A stretch of 64,000 bases of DNA from Oncomelania hupensis (taxonomy: Eukaryota; Mollusca; Gastropoda; Littorinimorpha; Pomatiopsidae). Location: positions 41,953,811-42,017,810 of the forward strand of contig CM072519.1 of the NCBI GenBank assembly GCA_036898135.1, read 5' to 3'. The notes beneath the pieces were generated by a model that saw only the letters and a list, made by a program, of their open reading frames with translations, made no database searches and was not told the DNA's origin. A program made the position numbers and the translations under genes. Numbering within the stretch: the stretch's first letter is position 1; each line of letters begins with the position of its first letter. Positions 25,852 to 38,600 of this stretch are shown in pieces.

Positions 25852-27815
25852 AAACAACAATTACTTTCTGGTTATTAACCACAAAAGCAAAAGAATATAA
25901 AAAGTTGGCCAGTTCAGAGGTAATGGAATGCACCCTTCGGTAAAACTGAATCAAAATGAAAATGAAAAACAAGCGTTTCAAAACAGACTTTGTGCATTGC
26001 GGCCACACCTGCCACATAAAACAAATCAGCGAAAGTGACAATGGCAATCCATCTTTCAAATGATTCCAACTGTTGTGGCAGCTGTGGTTTATTTCAATTT
26101 TTTTGTTTTGTTTTTTGTTTTATTTATCTCGTTGCATACTCACTTGATCACAAACAATTAATGGATGTTTGTGAATGCAAGTGTTGTTCATGAAATAAAA
26201 CTCCAAAGCAAGGATGAGTGTCAATTTCAGGCAAAACAAAATGCCAAATACACCAGTAAAGCAACTACAGCAATCACAGCGCCATACTGGTCGCTCTTTA
26301 AGTTGAACATCGCTACTGCGTAATCGGACATAAACCATGCAAGCCAAGCCCTGCCGAAACGGCTGATGGGCGAGCACATAGACTCACATTGCTATGCATG
26401 TCAGTCAAAAATTTACCTTGCGCCAGGAATCATTTCCCAGGTACTGGGAGTGAAGAGCTGAACCGAGAACTTGAGCAAGCAGGGCCACACGAAACGCTCA
26501 TCTGTAACACCAAGCAATAAATCACATCAACCTACACACACATTGATACACAGATGTTGTTACTTATAGTTATTATGACCACCATCTAGACACTTCCCTC
26601 TTGGCCTGTTCCTGTAGTATGGTGCAATTCTCCTCTTACTGTAAGACATCAAAGGTACTGAAACCACTGAGTATGATAGCCCAAAGACTTCTCTATGTTG
26701 AAGGAAGGCATATGATGAGAGGTGTCCTGTAGCTCAATTGACAGCGTTTCCTATGCCGAAGGTCGAGGGTTTGAACCTTGAGTAGGATGAACTTACGAGG
26801 CTGGTGTACGAGACTTTTGAGGATACCAAGAGTTTTCCCGGGTAGTCCGGTTTCCTCTCTCCCATCAATAATAATACTGGATGCAGTCAATCTAAAATTT
26901 CAAAAAAAAAAATTGAATTTCTTTTCCAACTTTTATAATAGCGATTTCTTCAGATCGCTGTGCTTTGAGTTCGATTGAGGAGAAAGCGAGTGACAGCATC
27001 CTGCATTATTGTTATTATTATTATTATTATACTATGTCTGTTAATAGACAAAGGGTATGTACTAGTCTCTGTGCAGCAAACTAATTAACTTTATCTGGCA
27101 TAGAAAGAGTCAACATTTCAGCCACACTAAACATGATGTGCTACGGAACGTGTGAGTGACAATTTTTAGCGGCTTGGCAACTCACTTCTTTCCACAATTT
27201 CCCATTCTCTCTCGTCAGCGTTGTTTTTGGGCACTTTGTTGGTCTCCTCCGGTACACTGGTGGCCACTGCATACAACTGAAACAACCCAACATCATTGGC
27301 AGGCTTTAACACATTTTAGTCTTTCAAAGCATAATACAACCTGAGAAAGCAACGTCGAGATGCTGATATCTGGAAATGTACACCCACCCATCAGGCTAGT
27401 GACTCAGGCAAAAGATCGCCAGACTTACCTCCCTGAAAACCTGGTTGACAGTCCTCCAAAGCATCTACAAACTAGAGTAATAAAGCCTTGATCAGATTTT
27501 TGCGTAACAAACTTTTTATCTTCTTGTAGCACATTAATATTGACATTGTGCACAAAGTGTACTGAAATACATATAGAAAAATGCATGTTTACTAAGCAAA
27601 TGACAGTACAAAATATAACTAGAAAGGGAAAAGCCCATAAGATTCACATGCTCCTTGTGAAACTCGCAATATTTGACATGAAAAATGAGTGCCCAGAAAA
27701 AACAAAATGAAATGGTGGCATTAAAATGCAAAGTAATACAATTTTGATCTTTCTATGCTCTTGACCTTGAGATGACCTTGACTTCCTGCTCCAAAAACAC
27801 TCCTGTACTATAAAA

Positions 27816-27853
<38 letters not shown>

Positions 27854-30800
27854 CATTATGCGAGAAAAACAAGGTGACCTTGGGATGACCTTGACTTTCA
27901 GTGACCTTTTTTTAATTGTCATTTTTGGACTATTAGGATGCATCTCGTACAGATTTGCAAAAATTTGGATTTTGTTTTTGGAGTAGGTGGTTGAGGATAG
28001 GGGATGGAGGAGAGTTGGGAGGGGGGCTGAATATATAGACTCACATTGCTGTGCATGTGAGTCAAACATGAAAGGACAAGTTAATAGTCCAGGTCAACGT
28101 TTTTGCAAAAGAGGACAAATCAACTTTCTTTCACATAAGCAACATGTCACACATATTTCAGGTTGCAATGTATGCAAGAATTCTATACCAGTGGCTTTCG
28201 TTAGAACTTGGAAAAAGGCTTTTCATGTGATTTTGACACACTTTTCATGTGATTTCGTTGCGACTGCCATGTGCAAACGGTGAAGTTGATTTTGCACAAA
28301 GTGCACCATGCAAACTCTGGCCCTTTTGGAGACAAGGCCCCTTTTCATTTTAGATTTTCAAAAAAAGCTTTCTTTCTGGCCTGCTGTTTAGATTATGGTT
28401 CATCTTTATTTGGAACGGCCTGAATCACAGTTCGCTTCATTTTTCACCCAAGTACTGAGCAGACTGGAGGAAACCTGAACACCCATGTGGTGAACTTACA
28501 ATATGTGCGCAAGCGCCAACTCAGTAAGGGAAGAAACTATACTGCACATTTTTGAATCAGAAGAAGAAAAAAAACATATAATAAAACTTGAACGTATTTT
28601 TAGTGAGCTAAGCAGACAACCGTGCTCCAAGGTTAAAATGCGTACGAATAAGGCGAACGAACATGCAGTAGGCAGGTCTGCTAGTCCAGTAAACAATTTT
28701 CATTGAAAAAAGCAACAACAGAAAACAGCTTGCGATTTGCTGAAACTCTAAAAACTTATTGAAAACAGAATTGGGTTGGACCCAAAGTCAGCAAAATAGG
28801 TCGCCAGCCGGAGGACGAAGCCGCTACAAGGTTAAGGTCGCTCCAGAAGATTTTTACTGGAATTTGGCGACCGGGCAAGAGCATTTATTTCATGAAAGAC
28901 ATAATGATAGAAAATAATGGCTCAGTAACGGAACTTTTTTTAACCTTGCTGTCAGGATGGTAACACAGAAAGTGAGGTGTACACCTGAGCGGCACTTTGC
29001 GGATGGGCCAGTTAGCGTCGTATGTCACGTGTGTGGGTAACACGCAGATCCTCAGCTCACTCTGAAAAACACAACAAAAAAAAGGTACAGTTTAACCATA
29101 CCAACCAGCCACAAAGGAAATATTTGAGATGAAAACTCACGAATCACTACACAAATACATGGGCTCAAGCTCATCCTGCAATGATTGTGCCTGCAGCCAG
29201 AATTTACTCAACAGGTATTGAGAAACTTGATGATGGATGACTGCTGGGCTTCAACAGGTATTGAGAAACTTGATGATGGATGACTACTGGGCTTCAACAG
29301 GTATTGAGAAACTTGATGGACAACTGCTGGGCTTCAACAGGTACTCTCTTACTGAGAGATGTTTTTGTGTGTGTTGAGTTTAATAATATTAGGCTTGTAT
29401 CAAAAGTTGTTCAATCATTGAGGTGAGGTTGAGGGCAAGAGGGTAAGGGAAGGGAGGTGGGGAGCAAGGGTGGGGGGAAGGGAGTGTGGTGGGGATGTGG
29501 AGGTGGAGGTGGGGTTGGGGGAAGCACTGGATCCTCCCACTTCAAAATACCAACATCTCCCCTTCATAACTTCTAACTTTCTATACATAAAATACATGTC
29601 AAATTTCCTTGTGTAAAAATGGGGACAATAAGTCATCTTGTATCTAGTATAAAGCTATAGGTCGCCTTATCTAGTATAACCCCCGTTGTGGTGCCGGGGG
29701 TTTCAGTATAAATAGTATCCCCACTTTCTGGAAATGTAGTGCTTTAAATTCCCACTGTCGCTGTCTTTCTTATTTGCTTTTTCTCATTCCTGCTCTGTTC
29801 TATCAATCTGCTATACTATCTTCTTCTTCGCTAGACCAGTCACCTACCTTTTTTCTTAAAAACTCTTCCGGGACAAGACTCCTTATTTGTGTGTGAGGTC
29901 TGTTGGATCAGCTTGGGAATATTGGACGCTTTCTGCCAGGTGGTCACTAGGGCTTCCTATGATGTTATTATTTAGCAATGTAGGCATTTTATATATGTGT
30001 TTTGTTGATAATTTATAATGATGTTTGTATTCTATTTTGTTTTTGTAAACGGGGGTTCGATAAATTAGAGTACAGCCTCAGCGTCCCCTGCGTGGGATGT
30101 CTTTATTGTAAAGTGACTGGCTGGTGGAGAGCTTTCAGTTTTACCACTAGGGTTGTTTCAGCAGATCTTTTATGCTGATTGGGGCCTGTCCGGTCCTGAT
30201 TTGGCTCGGAAGAGTCCGCTGGACCTAAAGCAATAATCATGTAATGTAATGTAATCTAGTATAAAGCTATAGGTCATCTTATCTAGTATAAAGCTATAGT
30301 TCACCTTATCTAGGAAAGCAAAGTTGCTAAACTTATCCCAGAGGAAGCGGGTGTCTTAACCATTAAACCACTACCCCACTCAGTAGCCTTCAGTACTTCA
30401 CTGATAACTAAAGGCTCGGGAAAACCACAACCAAGGAAAGAAAAACAAAAAATACAGACCTGTTTATTGAAGTACAGAAAACCTTTAGGACAGTTGACGT
30501 TGTGGAAAGGAGCGAAGCTGGTGACCCAGCCATCGATACCCATGGGGTGAATCCTCAATGATCCCTTCGATGTCATAAAAAGCCACTGTGGGTAGGGCCC
30601 ACAAATAAACACCTGCACAAAATGACAACCTAGATATATTGCTAGAACTAAATAGTGCTTTTGATTTTTAAAAAAAAAATAATAAAAAGCTTTAAACAGG
30701 GAATTTACTTCACTCCCTATCATTACCATTAAGATAATTACTGCTTCTTGGTACTCAGTTCATTGTCAAAGCTTCCATAGAGCAGAGGAAAATTTAATGC

Positions 30801-32567
30801 TGGGGTGTACCTAACGGTTTCAGTTGAGCATCTTTCACGCTGTCACAACAATTCACTGGCAAATATACGAAGGCCAATCAAAACGATCATTAATGACCAC
30901 CATTTGCAAAACAGGAAGTTAATTTCTACAAACAAAACACCTAAATGACTGGTTTCATTCATGGACAGCAAATCAGAGATGCACTTCTTTAAGGGCAGAT
31001 GGATCAAACATCTTTCCTTTTTGGAAAAGAAATGTTGGGCAGATATAGATTAGCCCATGACACATATTCTTTTTTTTGGGAGGGGAGGGTGAAGGGGGAG
31101 GGTTGGGGAGGGGCGGTGGGGGGCACAGAAATGTTGGGTCGATAGATAGATCAGCCTCACAATCTTCTCAAGATTGATTCATAGTTCTGAACATTACAAC
31201 TGCGCAAATCGTAAAAACTTACAAAAAAATTAAACCAAAACAACAACAAAATCTCACCCCCGAGTACCCAGACACGTCATTGAAAGGTCTGAGTCGCTGA
31301 ATGGTGTCGATGCCTGATATGGCCAACTCCTCATCCTCCTCCCCCTTCCTGCGCTGCCTGCCTCTTGCTCGCTCCTTCAATATCAGGCCATGGTCATACT
31401 TCTTGAAGCGCAACTTGAGTCGCTTGCTTGCAGCCACGTCCGATCCCTGGTATGCGAACGCTTCGTAGATCAGAAGTTCTTCTTCTACCCAGGCCTAAAC
31501 ACAGAAAAATCAAACATCATTGGGATTACAATGCTACTATTAATAACTAGAAAGACAAAGCCCATATGATCACGTGCTCCTTATGGACCTTGAAATATTT
31601 AACACGAAAATGAGTGCTCAGAAAAAAACAAAATGAAATGGTGGCATTAAAAAGCAAAGTAATACCGACTTTGATCTTTTTATGCTCTTGACCTTGAGAT
31701 GACCTTGACCTCCGGCTCCAAATGCGTTCATGTACTATCAAATAAAATCCAGCAAAAGTTGTATTATGTAAAACAAACGGTGACCTTGGGATGACCTCAG
31801 TGACATTGACCTTGGGATGACCTTGGGATGACCTTGACCTACAAGTGACCTGTCATGCATGTCTGATCAACTAACCCAATGTTGTTGCACACTATGGGTT
31901 AAAATAAACAGCCATTCAACTGTACGATGACCTATTTTTGTATGTTTTTGCAAGGCCTAAAATGACCTTGACCTTGACCTTCAAGATCAACTCAAAAACA
32001 GAACACATATAAAAGATCAATTTATCATCTCTAAATATAACAAGCTTGGACTATTTATCCTTCATAGTTTAGGGTCAAGGTTACTTCAAAGTATCTATAC
32101 TAACTGACTTTGGACAGCTCGAGTGATCTTGACCTTGGAGTGAGATTGACCAAAGTTGTAAAGTAAATATGTCTCATTAATATCTATCACGCATTAAAGA
32201 ATCATAAGTTCAATATCAATAACCTAGAAAAAAAAGTAAAATTTTGTGAAAAATTGTTATTGTTTTACTAACATTTGTTGATCCTGTGACCTTGACCTTA
32301 AATGGAAGTCATTCAGTCACTGATAATTTATGAGATTTCATGGGTATACACCATCTTACCAAGTTTGCTTGTGATAGCTGAAATAGGTTCAGAGTACTTA
32401 GCCACTCTAGTTTTTGCACAGACAGACAGCAAATGGACAGACAGACGGAAGAACATTTTTGTTCGATGTCATTTAAAAAACTACTTAGGACTCGTATCGC
32501 ACATATTTGTAAAAATCTTGATTTTTCTTTTGGCTATGCATGTGAGTCAAAAATAATGATAATAACA

Positions 32568-32612
<45 letters not shown>

Positions 32613-35600
32613 TTGATGATGATGATGAGGAGGAGGAGGATGATCAGGATGATCAGGGGTCTCAAACTCAAATTATCCGTGGGCCAGAGGGGGTAGAATC
32701 TGGGTGAGACTAGGCTGCATCAAGTATTCCACAATGGTTAACAGCATTATATCTTTAATAAGAAAATACAATTCCCAGTGATCTAAAAATATTCAGCTAA
32801 TAAATATTATGAAAATAATGAGCTTCTGGTAAACAAAGACAAAAAAGCATAACATAAAAATTAAAATATGGCGATTTCCACTAGCGATTTTAAAACTTAA
32901 ATGCTCAAACAGAAGGCATGAGCAGGCAATATTTACGAATTATTGATGCAAAGGACGATGCTATTGTAGTGGAAATGAATTTAGATATCGCAGAAAAGGC
33001 CTCTTTGACTAACCCTATTTTGAAAGTGACCAAGCTGACATGCTCGGAATTCCCTCACTCGTCATTCGTACACGCTAGCGGAAATTTTAAAGGAGATTCT
33101 TTGATACTTCGTCAGATTGCTTTGATTTACACAATTATGGCTGTGCATTACCCACTAACTGACTTTTTACACTTTTGATATATGTATATACAACACTGGA
33201 AGCACATTTTCTCAAAATCGTCCTTTGGCCATGTTTGTCTCATAAAATGCTATAAAACAAAAACTTGTAGTCCGATTTTAAAACGGTTTTTACCAATATA
33301 ATCAACGTCGAAACCTATGCAAACATAATAAAAATCACAATTAGACTAGTTGGTGAGATTCAACTGAAACCATCACTGAGGGCCACATTATGGATATGAG
33401 AACTGGGAAAAAGCGCAGGCTGCATTAACATTAAACTTTGCTGTCAGGAAGCGGGCCACAAAATATAATCTCCGGGCCTCAAAGGGCCCGCATTCTGCAA
33501 GACTGAGACCCCTGATGACGATAATGATGATGATGAAGATGAAGATGATAATAATAATATTAATAATAATAATATCAACTAAACCAACAACAACAGTAAT
33601 AATAATACATCTCATTTAAAATCCTGTAATGTAATATTGCAAAGTAATATTGCAAGAAAACAACTGATGCATTACCTGATTTCGTACTCTACAATTTTCA
33701 GTTCGCTGTTCTGCCACATTAGTTTGGTAATAATAAATTGTGGCACTGAGTAGTACAGCATAATGAAAATAGTATTAAGAAAATAAATTACTAAAATAAT
33801 TATTACAATGATAATGATGATGATGATGATGACAGTAGTAATGGTGATCGGTACATTTGTTCATTTAGAGTGGCAAACCTTTCCAGCGCATCAAAGGCAC
33901 ATATCAACAGTTCAATACTGATAAGCATGTTTCTGCTTTCTGATGTGATTTCTTATGTCCCTGTCTTATCATTATTATAATCAATTCGTGAACTACTCTA
34001 CAAAAAATATAAATGATTATTGTCCTATGTGCTCACCATAAGATAAGGGCGTGATCTGTTGTGCCCTAGGCCAGTCACCAGGATTTCCTTCAGTCTGGGC
34101 GTTTCACCTGCGGCAGGTTTAGCAGCGCCGGTAATTCCAGTGATGGTGGCGATGGCAGAGGTGGAGGGAGCGTCGATGATGCTGCTGCTGCTGGATGCTG
34201 GTGTTGGTGTGCCTGACATGCTAGGAAAATGGAGTATGGAAAATTAGTCAGAAAATCTTAGATAATAGGGATATCTCTGGGGGTCTCAGGGATAGCTCGG
34301 TTGTCAGGGCTCATGCCTTGTGTAAGTGCATCTTGGACGATGTGGGTTCGAATCCTGATTTCAGCAAACCATGTGCATGCTGAATATTTGTGGCCAGCGC
34401 CTTGAGAAGCTCTCTGATCTTTTAAGTGCGCTAGATAAGAACAATCCTTTTTTTCTTTCTACTTAGAATAAGCAGCCAGTAGTATGTTGATTCATTTACT
34501 GCGGTAGATTGTTACTTTATAGTTCTGGCCAATTTTATGTATTCCACTTGGTAGGTGACAATTAGGGGTGAAGAAACAGAAACTCTGATGGTATGGCCAG
34601 GGCACCAGAGCATCAGGCCTTGCAAAGACCATCCTGCAAGGAATGGTGCAAGGAGGCAGAAGAAGAGGGAGACAGAAAAAGAGGTGGGAAGATAACATTC
34701 GAGAATGGACTGGCTTGACACTGAGTCAAGCCATTAGGGCTGCTGAGGACAAAAAAAAGATGGAGTACACTGGTTGAACGAACATAATATGGTTGACTTC
34801 TGAGTTATGGGATAGGATAGTTGGTTGAAGCACTGTTAGAACTCTTAGTTCCAACGACTTTCAAGTTATGGGATAGGATAGGATATAGGACAGGATAGGG
34901 GATAGGATAGGATATAGGATAGGATACAGGGTTCATACTCAAATTGTTGTAAAAAATTCAAGGAGTTTTCAAGGAGATTTCAAGGAGTTTTTCCAAAAAT
35001 TCAAGGAGTTTTGAAAAATTATAAACGCACATAAGAATTGACAAGTACTATGAAGTAGTCAAAATAAAGAATAAAATCTTTTACCCAGTGATATCCATAC
35101 ATTTTTTGCAGTCATGAATCTGATGGTGATACTGATGTTGATATTAATTATGAAATCTACACACATAAATATTGCATGTCGATGAATTTGCAGTTATAAT
35201 GAAGATGCAGATTACAGAGTCTATACCCATTTAAACAATAATTGTGAAGCCTGTTGTCCTTAGACACAAGTTAGAGAACTGTAAAAAGTCAGAAAGAGGT
35301 ACCACCACCGGCTAATACACTTTATACAGATGAATGAGTTTTCAGTTATTTCAGTTTTTCCATCTCTTAATCAATCTGACGGGAAATCTTCTCCAACTGG
35401 ATCTTTATTTCCTTGGATTTGCTCCTCAGCGCATTTGACTGAGTCACGAGTCTCAGCGCACCCTTCCTCTATCTGCTTGTTCAGCAAGCTTGTCTGCCTC
35501 TTGAGTCAGGTGCTGAGCATCCTTCTCCATTCTTCCTTTTTTTTTCTCTTAAATCAGCAACAGTCTTCCTGTGCCTTCCTCTTCTTTGCAACTTGTGCCT

Positions 35601-38600
35601 GTTCCTGGTCTTTCTTTTGTTGATCAAGGTAGTCGTGATACTTTCTCCTTGCAAAAGATGCTGATAATAGCAGCTCCTGGGTGATGTCCACCTTGTCGAT
35701 TCCACCAATCTTCCTGATACCGTTCAGCACTTGTCGGCGAGCAACCAAGGACTGCTGGAAGAAATTTTCAGTGCTGGCCTCTTTGTTGATTGAGAATCCT
35801 CTCTCCACATTTGCTTGTCCATGGGACAAAAGTAACAGCTGCCTCACAACAGCCCTAAGATCCTGAGGGCCCGATCATGATAGTCCTTTGTTGCTTTCAT
35901 GTGTGTGCTGAACAGCTGGTCCAACATATCACTTTCACGTCGATAATTTTCTGGCAGACGCGGCAGAAACATGCATGCTTGTTCTTTTTCTTTTCAAGCA
36001 GCCACCCTGCATATTCAGATTTCGATAACCACAAAAGATTCAACACACAATCGCCTCCAGGCATTTTTATCCCTTCAGTAATCAAATATGCGCGGTGTCG
36101 CTGTCCTTTTCGCTGTTTTCGTACTTTCTGTACGAGCGGAAGAACGAATATGTACCGAGAACTGCGCATGCGCGACATCAAGGAAATGAACAATTTCCAG
36201 TGCAGGTTACTTCCCTTATCACTAGCAGACGACAAAAGTTACGATCGTCGAACAACACAAATAATATTATAATTTTTGTTTTATTAATTTCTATTTTTCA
36301 ATGGCTTTTTTTTTTGAAAACTTGACAATAAAATCTCTAGGTCAAGCAATGGATAGATACACTGGTTGAAATTTCAAGGAGTTTTCAAGGAGATGAGGCA
36401 ATTTGGCTATTTTCAAGGAGATTCAAGGGCCCTTGAACAAGACATGGAAAATTCAAGGAGATTCAAGGAGGTTCAAGGAGCGTACGAACCCTGGGATAGG
36501 ATAGGCGACAATATTATTTCCAAACTGTAATTTTTTTATTTAATAAAATTTTTTAAAAATAACATTACCCAGTGGGTACATGCTTGCTGTCCACCACTAC
36601 TTTGTGACCCATGGGAAAATTCTTGACGTAGTACACTTGTGTGAAGTCAGGCAGGCTGTAGATCTGAAAACAATGTACAACTGCTCCTTAGCCAAGACAA
36701 CATACTCCCAAATGTTTTATACATAACATTATTTTTGTTATAGGACAGCCTTTCATAAATCTTGTGTTTGAACATCACAGACATGGTAATACACACATAT
36801 TTATTAATTTCATCGTTCTTAATTAGCGCTTTTCCAGCTCAAGAGCTGCTCAAGGAGCTGGTTAACACAGGGTCTAACTCAAGCCGCTCCAGGTGCCAAC
36901 TTGCATACTTGGGCGCATCGTCTGATGGCCAGACAAATGAACACCATCTGGGCCACCAGGAGTGAGGGAGAAAGACCTAGTGCTAGCTGGGTGTATTTGC
37001 TTGTCTTGCACTCACCTGTCTAGGACATGAGCATAAGGATCTTTAAAGTAAGTCCGTATGAAGTAATAACCGACACAGACAGAAACAAACACACACACAC
37101 ACACTAATGACAGACTGAGCAAACATTTGGTTATTCACAAATGAGGTAAAAGATTGAACATACAGATGAGTTTACAGGGAAGAAAGATTTTAAAAAAAAT
37201 AAAACTACCTCAAGAGCGCCATTCTCTCTGGCAACCAAGCCCCAGTATGTAGGTTCCATTTTCTTCTGCTTTCGGTCAGCCCTGCACAATGCAATACAAT
37301 CAGTGATATTAGATTTTTAAATATTTGAGCTTTACATTTTTTTATAGTTAACTCGCTGAGTGCTCTCCCTCTCCATCGATGTAAAGCCAGAAGTAGTTAT
37401 CAGTCGACGTTCAGAAGTAGTACTCAGTCGATGTCCAGTGGTACTCAATCGACGTCCAGACAAAGGTACAGAGGAACAGTGAAAGTCACAATTTACAGCA
37501 AACTGTCAAATAAACAAGACAGTTTTGGTCATCACAACAGAAACAAACAAACTGAAAGACTAACAGACATCCCCTTTCTGATTGAATGCACTTTAGTAAT
37601 ATACACATTCTCCAAACCATTTTCTCAAATGCTCATTACAAACATCATTCCCAAACAGTGCCAGTTACATACACACATCTTCTTCTCACACAATTCATCC
37701 TCATACACACCCTCTCCCACCCCATCCCACTCACTGTTACGATACAATGCAGCTCTCCATGAATAATCATCTTGAAACTGAATTTTCTATACACCTGCGA
37801 AACAAAGCAAAGCAAAAGCACGTTCCTTCAATTTTCTGCCAATCCTGGTTTGTTTATCTTTTCCACACGCTTCATCAATATTTTACCTCTGCAGTGTTTT
37901 TAGACGTTCTATCAAAGGGAGCCTAACTTACTTCTCATTCCGAAAGGTCTCCAACTCTCTTTCTCTCTCTAATCTATATCAAAGCAGTTCACTTGCGACA
38001 CACTCACACACACATACCCTGGCTGTTGCTGTTTCTCCGATGATGATGTGGATGCTGCATTGAAAGAGGTGAAGACTGAGGTGTCAGATTCCCCGTATAA
38101 CATTTCATCTTCATCATCCACCAGCTGGGGACAGAGCAGCCAATGTACAATAAATAATAATATACAATATATATCAATAACATACAATAAATGACCATCC
38201 ACCCCCTCCTAACCATCCCACCCCCAAAATAAAAGAAACAAATTAATACAACACACTAGACCTACAGACGCAGAGTTCTCAAGGTCATTTTGTTACGAAG
38301 TGTTATGTAACTTGGGAGATTTTACAAACCTGGTCTATTATAGTGAGAGGGCAGTCAGTGTGCACTGTGCTACTAGCCGCTGAGCAAGACTAGTGTTCAA
38401 AAGCCTAGCAATACAGCAGTATCCCTTTATTTAGTAATGCTTCCTGGCCTATAGCTGTAGACACTGAAATCTCTTATTTCACTGGACTATGACACAACAC
38501 ACATCTAGCAAGATTCAACAGTTTTTCCCACAGAATTATGTCTACAGTTTTATCAGTATTTATCAACTGGATTTAAACTCTCGAAGAAGCTTTTTAGCGA

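Larger units (their letters stand above)
34927..36493 (-). mobile_element. hAT-like transposon, internally deleted, 1.57 kb
   Basis: Ends CAGGGTTCATAC and complement of CAGGGTTCGTAC, 11 of 12 matching. Repeats of TTCAAGGAG lie beside each end. It sits in the GGATA tail of a LINE; the flanking ten bases are identical (GGATAGGATA), but the target is itself repetitive. It holds two coding remnants on the minus strand. Confidence 0.8.
34567..36510 (+). mobile_element. RTE-like LINE 3' fragment, copy E, split by a hAT-like element
   Basis: The coding 3' end reads [11 protein letters not shown] on the complement, i.e. the family C-terminus on the plus strand. Its GGATA-unit tail runs from 34790 to 34926 and resumes at 36494 with GGATAGGATA. 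Confidence 0.8.

Noticed and set aside
37969..38216. CPSF1 exon 20 extended leftward through [15 protein letters not shown]
   Set aside because: This is intron read-through before the CCCCAG acceptor; homologues have an acidic linker there.
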